Source: Rhizobium favelukesii
GTDB lineage: Bacteria; Pseudomonadota; Alphaproteobacteria; Rhizobiales; Rhizobiaceae
Reading direction: 5' to 3'
Length of the DNA: 64,000 bases
Assembly: GCF_000577275.2 (NCBI RefSeq)
Contig: NZ_HG916852.1
Coordinates: forward strand, 1,925,001-1,989,000
The first letter of the stretch is position 1; every line of letters starts with the position of its first letter. Below, piece by piece: positions 25,279 through 32,920 of the stretch. Made by a program: the position numbers and the translations under genes. The notes under the pieces were generated by a model. The model had not been told where the DNA came from. It did not search any database and saw only the letters and a program-made list of their open reading frames with translations.

Positions 25279-26127
25279 ATGCAGGTCATAGACCCGGCAA
25301 AGGAATTCTCTCGTTCTCTCGCCAAGGTGCTGAAAAGCGAAGGCGGATACAGCAATCATAAACTCGATCCCGGCGGAGCGACCATGATGGGGGTAACGCA
25401 GCGCGTCTATGACGCCTATCGCGACCGTCAAGGCCAGCCACATCGCAGCGTCCGCTTCATAGACACGGAGGAACTTCAGGATATCTACAGGTCAAGCTAC
25501 TGGAACACGGCCCGCCTCGACAAATTCCCCGCCGGCGTCTCCTATGTCGTCTTTGACGGCAATGTGAACTCTGGCGTCAAGCAATCGGTTCTCTGGCTTC
25601 AGCGCGCCCTCGGCGTCAATGCTGACGGCGTCGTAGGCCCTGCGACCATCTCTGCGGCGGTCAACCACCAGAACCACGACCAACTCATTGCCGATATCCT
25701 GGCGCACCGTCTGGCCTTCCTCAAGGCGCTGAAGACGTGGCCGACGTTCGGCAAGGGGTGGGCGGCTCGCATCAAGGATGTGAAGGCGACGGGGCAGGCG
25801 TGGGCGACAGGGGACGATGCTCCGCTGCCGATTGCCAGATTTGCCGAAGTATCGCCATCCCACAAGGCCTATGCGTCCGATATCAAGGCGGCACCATCGC
25901 CCGCAGTGGCCGATGCGGCGACAGGCGGCGGCATTGCCTCCGGGGGCCTCGCTGCCACGCTCCAGCAGGTTCAGGACCAGCTTACGCCCCTGAGCTACAG
26001 CAGCGATCTTGTCGGCAAGGTTGTCGCCGGCCTGATCATCGTTTCGGCGCTCCTGACGGTCGGCGGACTTGCCTATGGCTTCTATGCGCGTCGCAAGAAG
26101 GCGCGGATCGCGGAGGCAACACAGTGA
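25279..26127 (+). CDS. Endolysin, glycoside hydrolase family 108, with C-terminal membrane segment
   Basis: 282 residues. GH108 N-acetylmuramidase signature: KSEGGYSNHKLDPGGATMMG with Glu21 as the expected catalytic acid, then a peptidoglycan-binding domain (FDGNVNSGVKQSVLWLQRAL, GVNADGVVGPATISA). After an Ala/Ser linker, residues about 246-268 form a transmembrane helix followed by a positive tail (FYARRKKARI). An endolysin with a C-terminal anchor is less usual than the soluble or SAR forms. It digests the wall at lysis. The next gene overlaps by GTGA. Confidence 0.85.
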   Translation: MQVIDPAKEFSRSLAKVLKSEGGYSNHKLDPGGATMMGVTQRVYDAYRDRQGQPHRSVRFIDTEELQDIYRSSYWNTARLDKFPAGVSYVVFDGNVNSGVKQSVLWLQRALGVNADGVVGPATISAAVNHQNHDQLIADILAHRLAFLKALKTWPTFGKGWAARIKDVKATGQAWATGDDAPLPIARFAEVSPSHKAYASDIKAAPSPAVADAATGGGIASGGLAATLQQVQDQLTPLSYSSDLVGKVVAGLIIVSALLTVGGLAYGFYARRKKARIAEATQ

Positions 26128-26342
26128 ATATGCCCTCCGCAAACACACTCACCAACGGCACGGCCTATTTCCTCACCTTCTCGTCATTGCTCATCGCCAG
26201 CTTGACGACATTCAATTGGCAGTCGTTTTTCACCCCTGAACAGTCATTGCAGATCGTTGCGGGCCTGAACGTGGCTAGCCTCGGGCTGCAAGCGTGGATG
26301 AAGACTGCCGAGATGATGGCGAAACAGATGGCGGCAAAGTGA
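26124..26342 (+). CDS. Holin candidate
   Basis: 72 residues from GTG 26124 with GGAGG 7 bases upstream (ATG 26130 is the alternative). Two hydrophobic segments (AYFLTFSSLLIASLTTF and LQIVAGLNVASLGLQAW) and a short basic end. Sits between endolysin and Rz, the normal holin slot. No family match known to me, so this is by position and topology. Confidence 0.5.
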   Translation: MNMPSANTLTNGTAYFLTFSSLLIASLTTFNWQSFFTPEQSLQIVAGLNVASLGLQAWMKTAEMMAKQMAAK

Positions 26343-26653
26343 TGTTCGGTCTCGGCTTTCTCGACGCAATCAAAATCGGTGCTGGTGTGGCGCTAGGCGC
26401 TGCTTTGACCGTCTACCCGTCAATACTCATCGGGCGGCATGAGGGACGCCAGCAGGCCGCTACGCAAGCCCTTTCCAATTCGGTCAACATCCTTCGCAAG
26501 AGGAACGAAATCAATGATCAGGTCTCTACTGCTGACGCTTCCGCTCTGTGCGCTTCTATGGGGCTGTCAGACGACGACCAAGCAGAATGCGTGCGACGGG
26601 TTCTCACGCCTGACGCCGAGCCTGGGGACATCGGTCACAATCCTCCGCACTGA
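26342..26653 (+). CDS. i-spanin (Rz-like)
   Basis: 103 residues, ATG 26342 overlapping the preceding stop. N-terminal membrane helix (IKIGAGVALGAALTVYPSIL), then a periplasmic helical part with RKRNEINDQV, and a C-terminal Cys pair (ALCASMG, AECVRRVL). This is the inner-membrane spanin layout; the o-spanin gene is embedded in its 3' half. Confidence 0.75.
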   Translation: MFGLGFLDAIKIGAGVALGAALTVYPSILIGRHEGRQQAATQALSNSVNILRKRNEINDQVSTADASALCASMGLSDDDQAECVRRVLTPDAEPGDIGHNPPH

Positions 26654-26720
26654 TCGACCTTTCGCCAATCAGGTCGCCAGCCACAACAAATTCGGCAAGT
26701 CGCAAGGCTGCTGGAAGTAA
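26514..26720 (+). CDS. o-spanin lipoprotein (Rz1-like), embedded in Rz
   Basis: 68 residues from ATG 26514, AGAGG upstream, in the +1-shifted frame inside the i-spanin gene and running 67 bases past it. MIRSLLLTLPLCALLWGC is a lipoprotein signal with Cys18. The mature part ACDGFSRLTPSLGTSVTILR, ASHNKFGKSQGCW is the conserved Rz1 type of rhizobial phages. Spans the periplasm with Rz to fuse the membranes at lysis. Confidence 0.8.
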   Translation: MIRSLLLTLPLCALLWGCQTTTKQNACDGFSRLTPSLGTSVTILRTDRPFANQVASHNKFGKSQGCWK

Positions 26721-26873
26721 CGAAAGCGGCCCGACACCTGCGCTAACAGGATGCCGAGCCTACCATCCACGATTCATCGCATCGCAAATGGCTGGCAAAC
26801 ACAATGCCCGTCGATCGTTCCAAAAGCTTTAACAGGCAGCAGCAGGGCAGGGGCAAGAATGGCAGGAGATACT

Positions 26874-27335
26874 ATGCATATCGATATCGAGAAGCCAAAG
26901 ATCAATCCAGTTCACTTCATCGCCATCGTCGGAGGCGCCATCGTCAACGCGTTCTTCGTTGGTGGCGTATGGGTTAGCCTAAACCGAGATGTTGCCGATA
27001 TCAGGGAAACACAGCGTTCCCAGGCAAGCCGTTTCGACAGTGAGTCTCTGGACCGTAAAAACGACAACAGCGAAGTGCAGCGGCAGATAGCCCAGATTGC
27101 GCCCCTGTCATTTCAGACAACTCGAGCACTCGAAGCGACGGCGGAGAACAAGAAGGGGATAGAGGCGGCGAATACCCGCATTGACCGTGTCGTGGAATCC
27201 TTCGGTGGCAAGCTCGACACGATGATCGATACCATCAACAAGGTTGCCACTCGTGTTGAGGTTCTTTCGAGCAAGATCGACGCCAGTGGGAAGAGCGACA
27301 AGACGCTCTATAAGATGCCTATCGTTCGCCCCTAA
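26874..27335 (+). CDS. Membrane-anchored coiled-coil phage protein
   Basis: 153 residues; ATG 26874 chosen because AGGAG lies 5 bases before it (the frame is open to 26751). One membrane helix at about residues 12-34 (VHFIAIVGGAIVNAFFVGGV), then a long periplasmic or cytoplasmic coiled coil (DIRETQRSQASRFDSESLDR, IDRVVESFGGKLDTMIDTIN). Last gene of the lysis region. Could be an antiholin or accessory; function unknown. Confidence 0.55.
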   Translation: MHIDIEKPKINPVHFIAIVGGAIVNAFFVGGVWVSLNRDVADIRETQRSQASRFDSESLDRKNDNSEVQRQIAQIAPLSFQTTRALEATAENKKGIEAANTRIDRVVESFGGKLDTMIDTINKVATRVEVLSSKIDASGKSDKTLYKMPIVRP

Positions 27336-27338
27336 ACG

Positions 27339-27419
27339 GGTGGCCGGTTATTCACGGGGATACCCTGTTTATTGACGAAAATGTCAATGAAATCAACGAT
27401 GGTATGGTGGCCGGTAATT
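27339..27419. repeat. Direct repeat GGTGGCCGGTWATT at the end of the phage module
   Basis: GGTGGCCGGTTATT at 27339-27352 and GGTGGCCGGTAATT at 27406-27419, one mismatch, 67 bases apart. Between them is a small inverted repeat TTGAC..GTCAA (27372-27386). It lies in the short non-coding gap between the last phage gene and the minus-strand block. Confidence 0.4.
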
Positions 27420-27426
27420 TGAGGCC

Positions 27427-27714
27427 CTAGAGCTTCGGCGGTCGAAACTGCTCCGCGTCAGCATTCACGCGAATACCGGCGTCTTCCGCAGCCATGATGA
27501 ACGCGGCTCGTGCGGCCTCTCCATTGGCTTGCTCCTCAAGAGCCCGTAGGCAGGCACTCACTGCGGCTTGCCATGCATCCCCCTGCTGATCCTCTGGCCA
27601 TCTCATCGTCAGGATCTCGCCCATTGCGGCGACAGAGGTCACAACCCGATACTTGCCGGGGCGATCCAAGACAATCCCAAGCGGCGGGATTGGCATTGAT
27701 GAAGGTTCTGGCAT
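27427..27714 (-). CDS. DUF982 domain protein
   Basis: 95 residues. GKYRVVTSVAAMGEILTMRW, then AWQAAVSACLRALEEQANGE and ARAAFIMAAEDAGIRV: the DUF982 pattern, a family largely restricted to Rhizobiales and often found in mobile or plasmid DNA. Function unknown. It starts 7 bases after the stop of the IS-interrupted gene, so both were one operon. Confidence 0.75.
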   Translation of the reverse strand: MPEPSSMPIPPLGIVLDRPGKYRVVTSVAAMGEILTMRWPEDQQGDAWQAAVSACLRALEEQANGEAARAAFIMAAEDAGIRVNADAEQFRPPKL

Positions 27715-27814
27715 TTCAGCCTCACTTATTCGGCGCGACTCGAATCCCCCACGGCATCTCGATTGTCTTCGGTGGGTGAAGCCCTAGAGCCTCCTCAATG
27801 TATTTCGGCAACAC

Positions 27815-27833
27815 CTGAGCTCGACTTTGTACA
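27815..27833. repeat. IS left end: target duplication CTGAG plus 14-bp inverted repeat
   Basis: CTGAG (27815-27819) followed by CTCGACTTTGTACA (27820-27833). The transposase stop TTA (minus TAA) begins at the very next base, 27834. Confidence 0.85.
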
Positions 27834-29333
27834 TTATGCAGCGAAGCAAAGTGCTTGTGTCATCCGCTTGAGGCGGCTTGGTTGAGTTTCAGGAATGTCC
27901 GGGTCTGGCGGGTGCTGTCGATAAATATCCTGATCCCACAGGATCATGCGAACCGCACCGATGGCATCGGAGAAGGTGAACTCTGTTTTCTTGTACCAGG
28001 CGGCGGCATAGGGAAGGACGCCATGACCGAGCAGATCGCATGCCCAGAGTGTGACGAGGCTGTAGAGCGCCAGCAGCGACGGGGTCGTGCGCATGATGGC
28101 TTTGTCGTTCCACTGCCGTTGGGTTTCCACGCCAAGATGCGCTCGCGTTTCGGCGAAGGTGACCTCGATCTGCCAGCGCCGAACGAAATAGGCAATGATC
28201 TGAGCGGGCTCAAGGTTGACGTTGGTGCTCATGAACGCCTGGGGTTCACGACGGCCTGATGGATCGCGAACGAGAACCCAGCGAATTGGTCTTGGGGGCG
28301 TTCCACGCCGATACCAGAGGCCGGTTCCTGATGTGACATCAAGGGTTTTGTCGGTTTGCTTGCCGTACCAGGACGATGCGACGATGCGCTGCCACTCGGT
28401 CTTTGCGTCTTTGAGGAGCGTTTTCAGTTTCGGCAATGGCCTGCCTTTTTGCGCCGGTCGCCCGAGCGTATGTTCGTGCCGTTGATCTGGTGGAGCAAAG
28501 AGACTGGCATCCAGACGCAACCGCGTGATGAGAGTGGCCGTGTCGGGAAGAGCCGCAGCCAGTGTATGAACGGCAAAGCTGCTATCGCCGACAAAGATGA
28601 TTTCGCGGCCCGGCAGCCAGCGGCAAAGCTGCAAGACGCCTTGCCTTGCCCAATCAGTCAGCAGCTTGTGCTTTCGGCCCTTCTTCTGATCATGGCGCTC
28701 AGAGGGACACAGGATCGTCAGCACCGGCAGGGCTTTAATACATTTTGCCCATGGGACAGGTGAAAGAACCATGAAGCTCAACCATCTCAAGCCGCTGGCC
28801 TTGACAAAGTGGCCATGGCTGGAGCGCACCGGGTCACGATAAATTCCACGCGCGGCGATGCGTTGGCCCCAACGCCGTTCGATTGTATCATCCATGCCAA
28901 TCACGACAGGGCCCTCGGGCACGAGCCGGGCAACAATGATGGACAGCAGACGGGCCGCCAACGTGCGAGGGTTCCAGCGGGCTCGGTTGAGGAGTTGATG
29001 ATAGGCGGCAAAATTACTTACCTCCGCGCGTCCGGTGATGCGCAGGCAGGCCGTCACCGTTCGCTTGCCAGGCGAAAGGAGCGCACCCATCACCAGGACC
29101 AGCAGATGCTCCCAGCTTGGCGCGGTAAACCAGAAACGAAACGGCGACAGCCATTTGCGAAGGATGTGGGGGACCGCGTCTCCCGGCTCACGGCTACAAT
29201 CATGTTGTTCGCTCATCCATTCGTTCGAATCCGATCAAACGAATGGCGCAAGGCCGGGACCCTGCGGCGAATTGATTCACCCAGGGCTGCTCAGATGCCC
29301 CCGAAATCACCACCGATTTTGTACAAAGTCGAG
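27820..29333 (-). mobile_element. Complete insertion sequence, 1,514 bp, DDE type
   Basis: Bounded by CTCGACTTTGTACA (27820-27833) and its exact reverse complement (29320-29333), flanked by 5-bp duplications CTGAG at 27815-27819 and 29334-29338. One intact transposase gene fills it. Intact ends, duplication and transposase suggest a recent and possibly still active insertion. Family by protein: IS4/IS701-like. Confidence 0.9.
27834..29216 (-). CDS. DDE transposase, IS4/IS701-like
   Basis: 460 residues, full length. First catalytic Asp in VVIGMDDTIERRWG, second in IIFVGDSSFAVHTL, Glu in RRWQIEVTFAETRAHLG. N-terminal LSPGKRTVTACLRITG, HQLLNRARW region and C-terminal hydrophobic part (TPSLLALYSLVTLWACDLLG) as in the IS701-like group; I am not certain of the exact family name. 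Stops one base from the left inverted repeat. Confidence 0.85.
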   Translation of the reverse strand: MSEQHDCSREPGDAVPHILRKWLSPFRFWFTAPSWEHLLVLVMGALLSPGKRTVTACLRITGRAEVSNFAAYHQLLNRARWNPRTLAARLLSIIVARLVPEGPVVIGMDDTIERRWGQRIAARGIYRDPVRSSHGHFVKASGLRWLSFMVLSPVPWAKCIKALPVLTILCPSERHDQKKGRKHKLLTDWARQGVLQLCRWLPGREIIFVGDSSFAVHTLAAALPDTATLITRLRLDASLFAPPDQRHEHTLGRPAQKGRPLPKLKTLLKDAKTEWQRIVASSWYGKQTDKTLDVTSGTGLWYRRGTPPRPIRWVLVRDPSGRREPQAFMSTNVNLEPAQIIAYFVRRWQIEVTFAETRAHLGVETQRQWNDKAIMRTTPSLLALYSLVTLWACDLLGHGVLPYAAAWYKKTEFTFSDAIGAVRMILWDQDIYRQHPPDPDIPETQPSRLKRMTQALCFAA

Positions 29334-29338
29334 CTGAG
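29320..29338. repeat. IS right end: 14-bp inverted repeat plus target duplication CTGAG
   Basis: TGTACAAAGTCGAG (29320-29333) followed by CTGAG (29334-29338). Pairs with the left end at 27815-27833. Confidence 0.85.
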
Positions 29339-29461
29339 AGCATAGCCCGTTGCCGTGATCTATGATCTGAACCCCCATATGAATTCCCACAGGAAGCGCA
29401 GGTGGTTGCCCATAAGGCCACTTGGCGCGCTCATCGTCGGTGAATGGCTCGCTCTGCTGTC

Positions 29462-29731
29462 TCATCCCACCTTCTCCTCTTCCTTGAGGGCTGCAGAGAT
29501 CATATGGCCCCACGTTTCTTCCGGAGTCATCACATCACCGGGTTCATCGCAAAATCCGGGGTCTCGGTTGTCGTAGGCTTCCTTGATCATCTCTGGAGTA
29601 GGCTCCCGCATTGCCTCGATCGCCACTCGGGCCAATCTCGTCTCTATCGGAATGTGATGCGCTAGCGCTCCCATGTTTTGGGTCTCAGCCAATAACGCAC
29701 TGGCAACCTTCTCCACCATGCTATCCATCAC
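29462..29731 (-). CDS. Small phage-type hypothetical protein
   Basis: 89 residues. MVEKVASALLAETQNMGAL, RVAIEAMREPTPEMIKEAYD and TWGHMISAALKEEEK form a pattern frequent in small early genes of rhizobial prophages (repeated Ala-Met-R-x-P-T and W-x-x-M-I-x-A-A-L). Stop overlaps the start of the IS-interrupted gene by 4 bases. Suggests that this minus-strand block is a prophage early operon or remnant. Confidence 0.6.
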   Translation of the reverse strand: MMDSMVEKVASALLAETQNMGALAHHIPIETRLARVAIEAMREPTPEMIKEAYDNRDPGFCDEPGDVMTPEETWGHMISAALKEEEKVG

Positions 29732-29752
29732 TTCACCTTCCGTGCATCTGCT

Positions 29753-29920
29753 TCAGCTTATCATAAGTCTCTTCGAGCAATCGAGGTGCCTTTCAGTGAG
29801 GGGAAGGCGATAAAATAATCTAATGATATCAATCGCACCAAATCGCCCCTCACTATCGACAATAATCATTGTTTTTACGTCTAAAATTGAAACTTCTTGC
29901 AGTCCTGCAGGGGTCGCCAA
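29753..29920 (-). CDS. Possible small protein with TTG start
   Basis: 55 codons reading from TTG at 29920, with AGAGG 9 bases upstream, to TGA at 29753: begins LATPAGLQEVSILDVKTMII. A/T-rich compared with its neighbours. No homologue recognised. It would fill the gap between two minus-strand genes; coding status uncertain. Confidence 0.25.
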   Translation of the reverse strand: MATPAGLQEVSILDVKTMIIVDSEGRFGAIDIIRLFYRLPLTERHLDCSKRLMIS

Positions 29921-29944
29921 TCATTTCAACCTCTTAGATAACCT

Positions 29945-30241
29945 CTAATCGTGTTCCTGCCAGGGTAGGCCAAGAATCGGGATAAGCCGCATGAATGCAG
30001 ATGCTGCCAAGGCGCCCGGCTGGGTTCGGAATGTCGCAGCGGCAAAGTTCATCCTGCCGGCGATCGGAAGTTTCGCGATTACAAGCTCGGGACCTTCGGC
30101 GCTGCTTCTGACATGAAGCGCATCGACCGGCTGCGTACCTGACTGAGCAAGCCGCGCGAGGTGAGCGTTGAACCAATCTCCAAACAGCACCAGTCCGAAC
30201 GACTTAGCGTGCAGCCGCGAACAGAACGGCGGGTTTGGCAT
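29945..30241 (-). CDS. Hypothetical protein, uncertain
   Basis: 98 codons from 30241, of which the first 38 bases overlap the DUF982 gene; a GTG a little further in (LFGDWFNAHLARL) may be the true start. No recognised domain. Orientation and spacing fit the minus-strand run, but codon pattern gives weak support. Confidence 0.35.
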   Translation of the reverse strand: MPNPPFCSRLHAKSFGLVLFGDWFNAHLARLAQSGTQPVDALHVRSSAEGPELVIAKLPIAGRMNFAAATFRTQPGALAASAFMRLIPILGLPWQEHD

Positions 30242-30422
30242 CTTCGGCCCTCATCCGACCCTCAATGACCGCTCGGCAAGCTTCCCATGCTCGCTGCCAT
30301 TTCGCCGTGCTCTGGTTCGGCTCATGAATGAGCCAGGTCAAGGCCTCCTCCGGGGAACCGACAACGATGCGGATGCGGCTATCTCCCAGCACGAGGGGTT
30401 TTTTCCATCGGTGTACCAACAT
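30204..30422 (-). CDS. Second DUF982 domain protein
   Basis: 72 residues from ATG 30422 (MLVHRWKKPLVLGDS), preferred because TTGGAG lies 8 bases upstream; the frame is open to 30560. IRIVVGSPEEALTWLIHEPN then WQRAWEACRAVIEGRMRAED and AVLFAAAR match the DUF982 layout (W-x-x-P at the start, S-P-E-E-A-L in the middle). A second family member 2.5 kb from the first, with little sequence identity to it. Confidence 0.6.
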   Translation of the reverse strand: MLVHRWKKPLVLGDSRIRIVVGSPEEALTWLIHEPNQSTAKWQRAWEACRAVIEGRMRAEDAKPAVLFAAAR

Positions 30423-30811
30423 GGCTGCGCTCCAATCGTGGGGGTGTCCTGTCATCGACGGGTGTTGCTCCGCCTCTCCAAAAGTGGGGATCGCGAGCCC
30501 GCAATGGAAGAGGAAGACAAGCAGAACCCTTCGGTGACGCCGCTGCTCAATCATTGACAAACGGCAGGGATTTGAACATGGAACTCACGCCTTCCTTCAA
30601 ATCAAGGAAGAGGCATTCAGGACTTTGCGAGCCGGTGAGGGTATCATTGGCAAGTCGGACTCGCCGCGCGAGCGCTGGTAGGCATCCTGATGAGCGCTAT
30701 AGTACAAGCTACTAAGTCGCTGGTGACATTCTCGTGCCGTACGTTCAATCGTTGACATTGCTGTGGCCGTGAACGGCCCGTAAGATTCCCGTGCTTTCAG
30801 GGTACGCCGCC
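30423..30811. other. Stretch without a convincing gene
   Basis: Contains only poorly supported frames, for example a minus-strand frame at 30597-30833 with no ribosome site. There is a perfect short palindrome GGCCGTGAACGGCC at 30765-30778 but no T-run after it. No tRNA-like fold or attachment-site core could be recognised, although the prophage boundary may lie in or near here. Confidence 0.4.
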
Positions 30812-30997
30812 GTGACCGATACGATTGTCCCACAGCTGATATTCACTCTGAACGTTGCGTGGGAAATCGCCTCGCGGGAGACTCCGGACTACGATCTCGT
30901 CGTGTATTTTATCCAGCAGGCCATCCAGGCAGCTCAAGAGGAGGCACTGCGACACGGAACGGTTATCGCTTCTGAAGAGAAGTCTGAGCTTCAGTAG
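30812..30997 (+). CDS. Small hypothetical protein
   Basis: 61 residues from GTG 30812 (VTDTIVPQLIFTLNVAWEIA), AGGG upstream at moderate distance; the frame is open to GTG 30791. Helical: YDLVVYFIQQAIQAAQEEAL. No family known. Codon use resembles coding DNA, but support is modest. Confidence 0.35.
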   Translation: MTDTIVPQLIFTLNVAWEIASRETPDYDLVVYFIQQAIQAAQEEALRHGTVIASEEKSELQ

Positions 30998-31401
30998 GCC
31001 GTCGGCTTAAAAGCATCCGCCGGAAGCGTCTTAAGCGCCGACCGGGTGCTCTTGACCCGGGAGGGCTGCGCGGGCTTCAACCCCATCGATGTATCCGTGT
31101 TCATATCGCCGCTTTCGTCGTTGTTCTTTTCGTATTGAATGGAGCGTGAACCAACCGCCCCAAAGGTTGCGGGGCCCAGGTCCAATGTGCAGTCCTCTTG
31201 GGTCATCTATATTCGGGATTGCCACAATCTCCTGGTGGCTATGAACCGAGGACAAAAGGGGCTGGCGTCGGTTCGAACGAGACGAGGGAACTTTGCTGCT
31301 TCCCCACGCCGTGAGGTTCCTTCGAACTTTATCGGCAGGCGGTCGTCGCCTGTTGCTTCGGAGCGGGTTATGATGCTTGATCCTACGAAGGAGAAGGTCA
31401 G
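30998..31401. other. Stretch with no clear gene
   Basis: Overlapping open frames occur on both strands (minus 30991-31206 and 31031-31255; plus 31139-31405), none with a proper ribosome site or recognisable product. The minus frame from 31206 (MTQEDCTLDLGPATFGAVGS) is the best candidate. The last 15 bases carry the strong ribosome site of the following lipoprotein. Confidence 0.4.
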
Positions 31402-31560
31402 ATGAACCGATTTCACAGATTTGTAGTGGCGGGGGCGTTGATCAGCCTTGCGGCGATCACATCGGCCTGTACTTCGACAACCGGCCAACAGGATCGAAAT
31501 CGCCCCCTAAACTCAGCCTGCGCACTTGGATTCGATAACGACCGGCCTTGTAGCTACTAG
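31402..31560 (+). CDS. Small lipoprotein
   Basis: 52 residues from ATG 31402 behind a strong AAGGAGAAGG ribosome site. MNRFHRFVVAGALISLAAIT then the lipobox TSAC with Cys23, and a short polar mature part with two more Cys (SACALGF, RPCSY). Membrane-anchored in the periplasm; function unknown. Isolated between the accessory region and the catabolic locus. Confidence 0.6.
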   Translation: MNRFHRFVVAGALISLAAITSACTSTTGQQDRNRPLNSACALGFDNDRPCSY

Positions 31561-31726
31561 GTAGAACAGCCGAACAAAAAAACCTCGGTGTTGGTGAGGC
31601 GAGAGCAAGGTATGCCGGAAAGGTCGCGCCGGAGAAAGACAATCTCGACGCGATCTGCGCCTTGAACGCCGAACGTTCGCTCTGGTTCCCTTGTTCGAGC
31701 CCCCTTTAGCGCCTCTCGTCGGCGGC

Positions 31727-32893
31727 TCATTCTATGCCAAACACGCCTACGAAATGCCTCATGCGTGCGACGGCAAGGTCGGGTTTGTCCAGGACGTTTG
31801 CTTTGTCTGCGAGCCGGAAAATATCGGCATAGTGATTGACGCCGCGCGCCGACTGCAGCCCTGCCGGAAGGCTGAAATGGCTCTGGTGACCGTTCAACCA
31901 CGCCAGGAAGACGACGCCGGCCTTATAGTATTGCGTCGGGGCTTCGAAAATCTTGCGGGAGAGCGGAACGGTCGGCTCGATGATGGATCGGAAGGTAGCG
32001 GCGTCACCCGCAGCGAGCGATGCCAACGCCTTTGATGCCGAAGGGGCGACGGCGTCGAAGATGCCAAGCAGCGCATGACTATAGCGCTTGCCATCCCCCT
32101 CGATCAGTTCCGCATAGTTGAAATCGTCACCGGTAAAGCAGAGCACGCCTTCCGGAAGCCGATTGCGAAGTTGCACCTCCCTGGCATTGTCGAGCAGCGA
32201 GATTTTGATCCCCTCGACCTTGTCCTTGTTCTCGTTGATGATTCTGAGGACGCACTCGAGCGACGGTTCGAATTGCGCGCTGCCCCAGTAGCCGGCTAGG
32301 TTCGGGTCGAACATTTCTCCCAGCCAATGCAGGACGACCTTGTCCTTGGCCTGCGAGAGAATTCTGCCATAGACCTTGGCGTAGTCGTCGGGGGAGGACG
32401 CCACGCGGGCGAGGGCGCGGCTGGCCATCATGATGGCGCGGCCGCCATTCTTTTCCACGAATTCGATCTGCGTCTCGTACGCCTGGATGACATCGTCAAT
32501 CGATCTCGCATCGGCTGCCGCGAGATGATCAGTGCCGGCACCACATGCAAGGTCAGCGCCCGGAACCGTGCGAGCCTCCTGCAGCGATCGCCGGATCAGT
32601 TCCTGCGCGCCAGCCCAGTCGAGCCCCATGCCACGCTGGGAGGTATCCATCGCTTCGGCGATCTTGAAGCCGAGGCTCCACAGGTGCCGGCGGAAGGCGA
32701 TCGTCGCGTCCCAATCGATTGCCGGACGGCCCCAAGGGTCAACGTCCTTTCGAGGCTCCGATACGACATGGGCGGCCGCATAGGCGATCCGGTTGAATTT
32801 TGGCGGTGTGGAAGGGCGCCCGATCGGTGTGCCGAGAAGCCGGTACTCGCTGGCGGAACCGTCAGTGTTCGGCAGATTTAAAGACAAGCTCAT
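31727..32893 (-). CDS. DUF993 family protein, dihydrodipicolinate synthase-like aldolase fold
   Basis: 388 residues, ATG at 32893 with GAGGAGG 6 bases upstream. Matches DUF993, a dihydrodipicolinate synthase-related barrel: DWDATIAFRRHLWSLGFKIA, LACGAGTDHL, VLHWLGEMFDPNLAGYWG, KVEGIKISLLD (with the Lys position typical of the Schiff-base lysine) and GVLCFTGDDFNYAELI. Probably a C-C lyase acting on an oxidised sugar, but no substrate is established for the family. Divergent from lacI; its promoter carries the same operator as lacI, so it belongs to the same regulon. Confidence 0.8.
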   Translation of the reverse strand: MSLSLNLPNTDGSASEYRLLGTPIGRPSTPPKFNRIAYAAAHVVSEPRKDVDPWGRPAIDWDATIAFRRHLWSLGFKIAEAMDTSQRGMGLDWAGAQELIRRSLQEARTVPGADLACGAGTDHLAAADARSIDDVIQAYETQIEFVEKNGGRAIMMASRALARVASSPDDYAKVYGRILSQAKDKVVLHWLGEMFDPNLAGYWGSAQFEPSLECVLRIINENKDKVEGIKISLLDNAREVQLRNRLPEGVLCFTGDDFNYAELIEGDGKRYSHALLGIFDAVAPSASKALASLAAGDAATFRSIIEPTVPLSRKIFEAPTQYYKAGVVFLAWLNGHQSHFSLPAGLQSARGVNHYADIFRLADKANVLDKPDLAVARMRHFVGVFGIE

Positions 32894-32920
32894 TGCGATC
32901 CTCCTCGATAGGTGAATGAC

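Larger units (their letters stand above)
27722..29465 (-). pseudogene. 74-codon gene interrupted by the insertion sequence
   Basis: The 5' part is 29465-29334 (44 codons, MRQQSEPFTDDERAKWPY to GNGLCSQ) and the 3' part is 27814-27722 (30 codons plus TGA, VLPKYIEEALGLHPPKTIEM to VAPNK). Removing 27820-29333 and one CTGAG copy joins them in the same frame without change. The ATG at 29465 overlaps the upstream stop (ATGA) and has AGGAGAAGG before it. The product has no family I recognise; it resembles small early phage proteins in size and context. Confidence 0.7.

Noticed and set aside
29334..29338. Alternative 16-bp inverted repeat AGCTCGACTTTGTACA for the IS ends
   Set aside because: The extra two bases come from the target duplication (CTGAG followed by CTCG); the 14-bp repeat plus 5-bp duplication explains both ends and restores the gene frame.
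30423..31401. Prophage attachment site or tRNA gene at the region boundary
   Set aside because: No tRNA fold, no integrase and no repeat core could be found by eye; the other boundary is outside the window.
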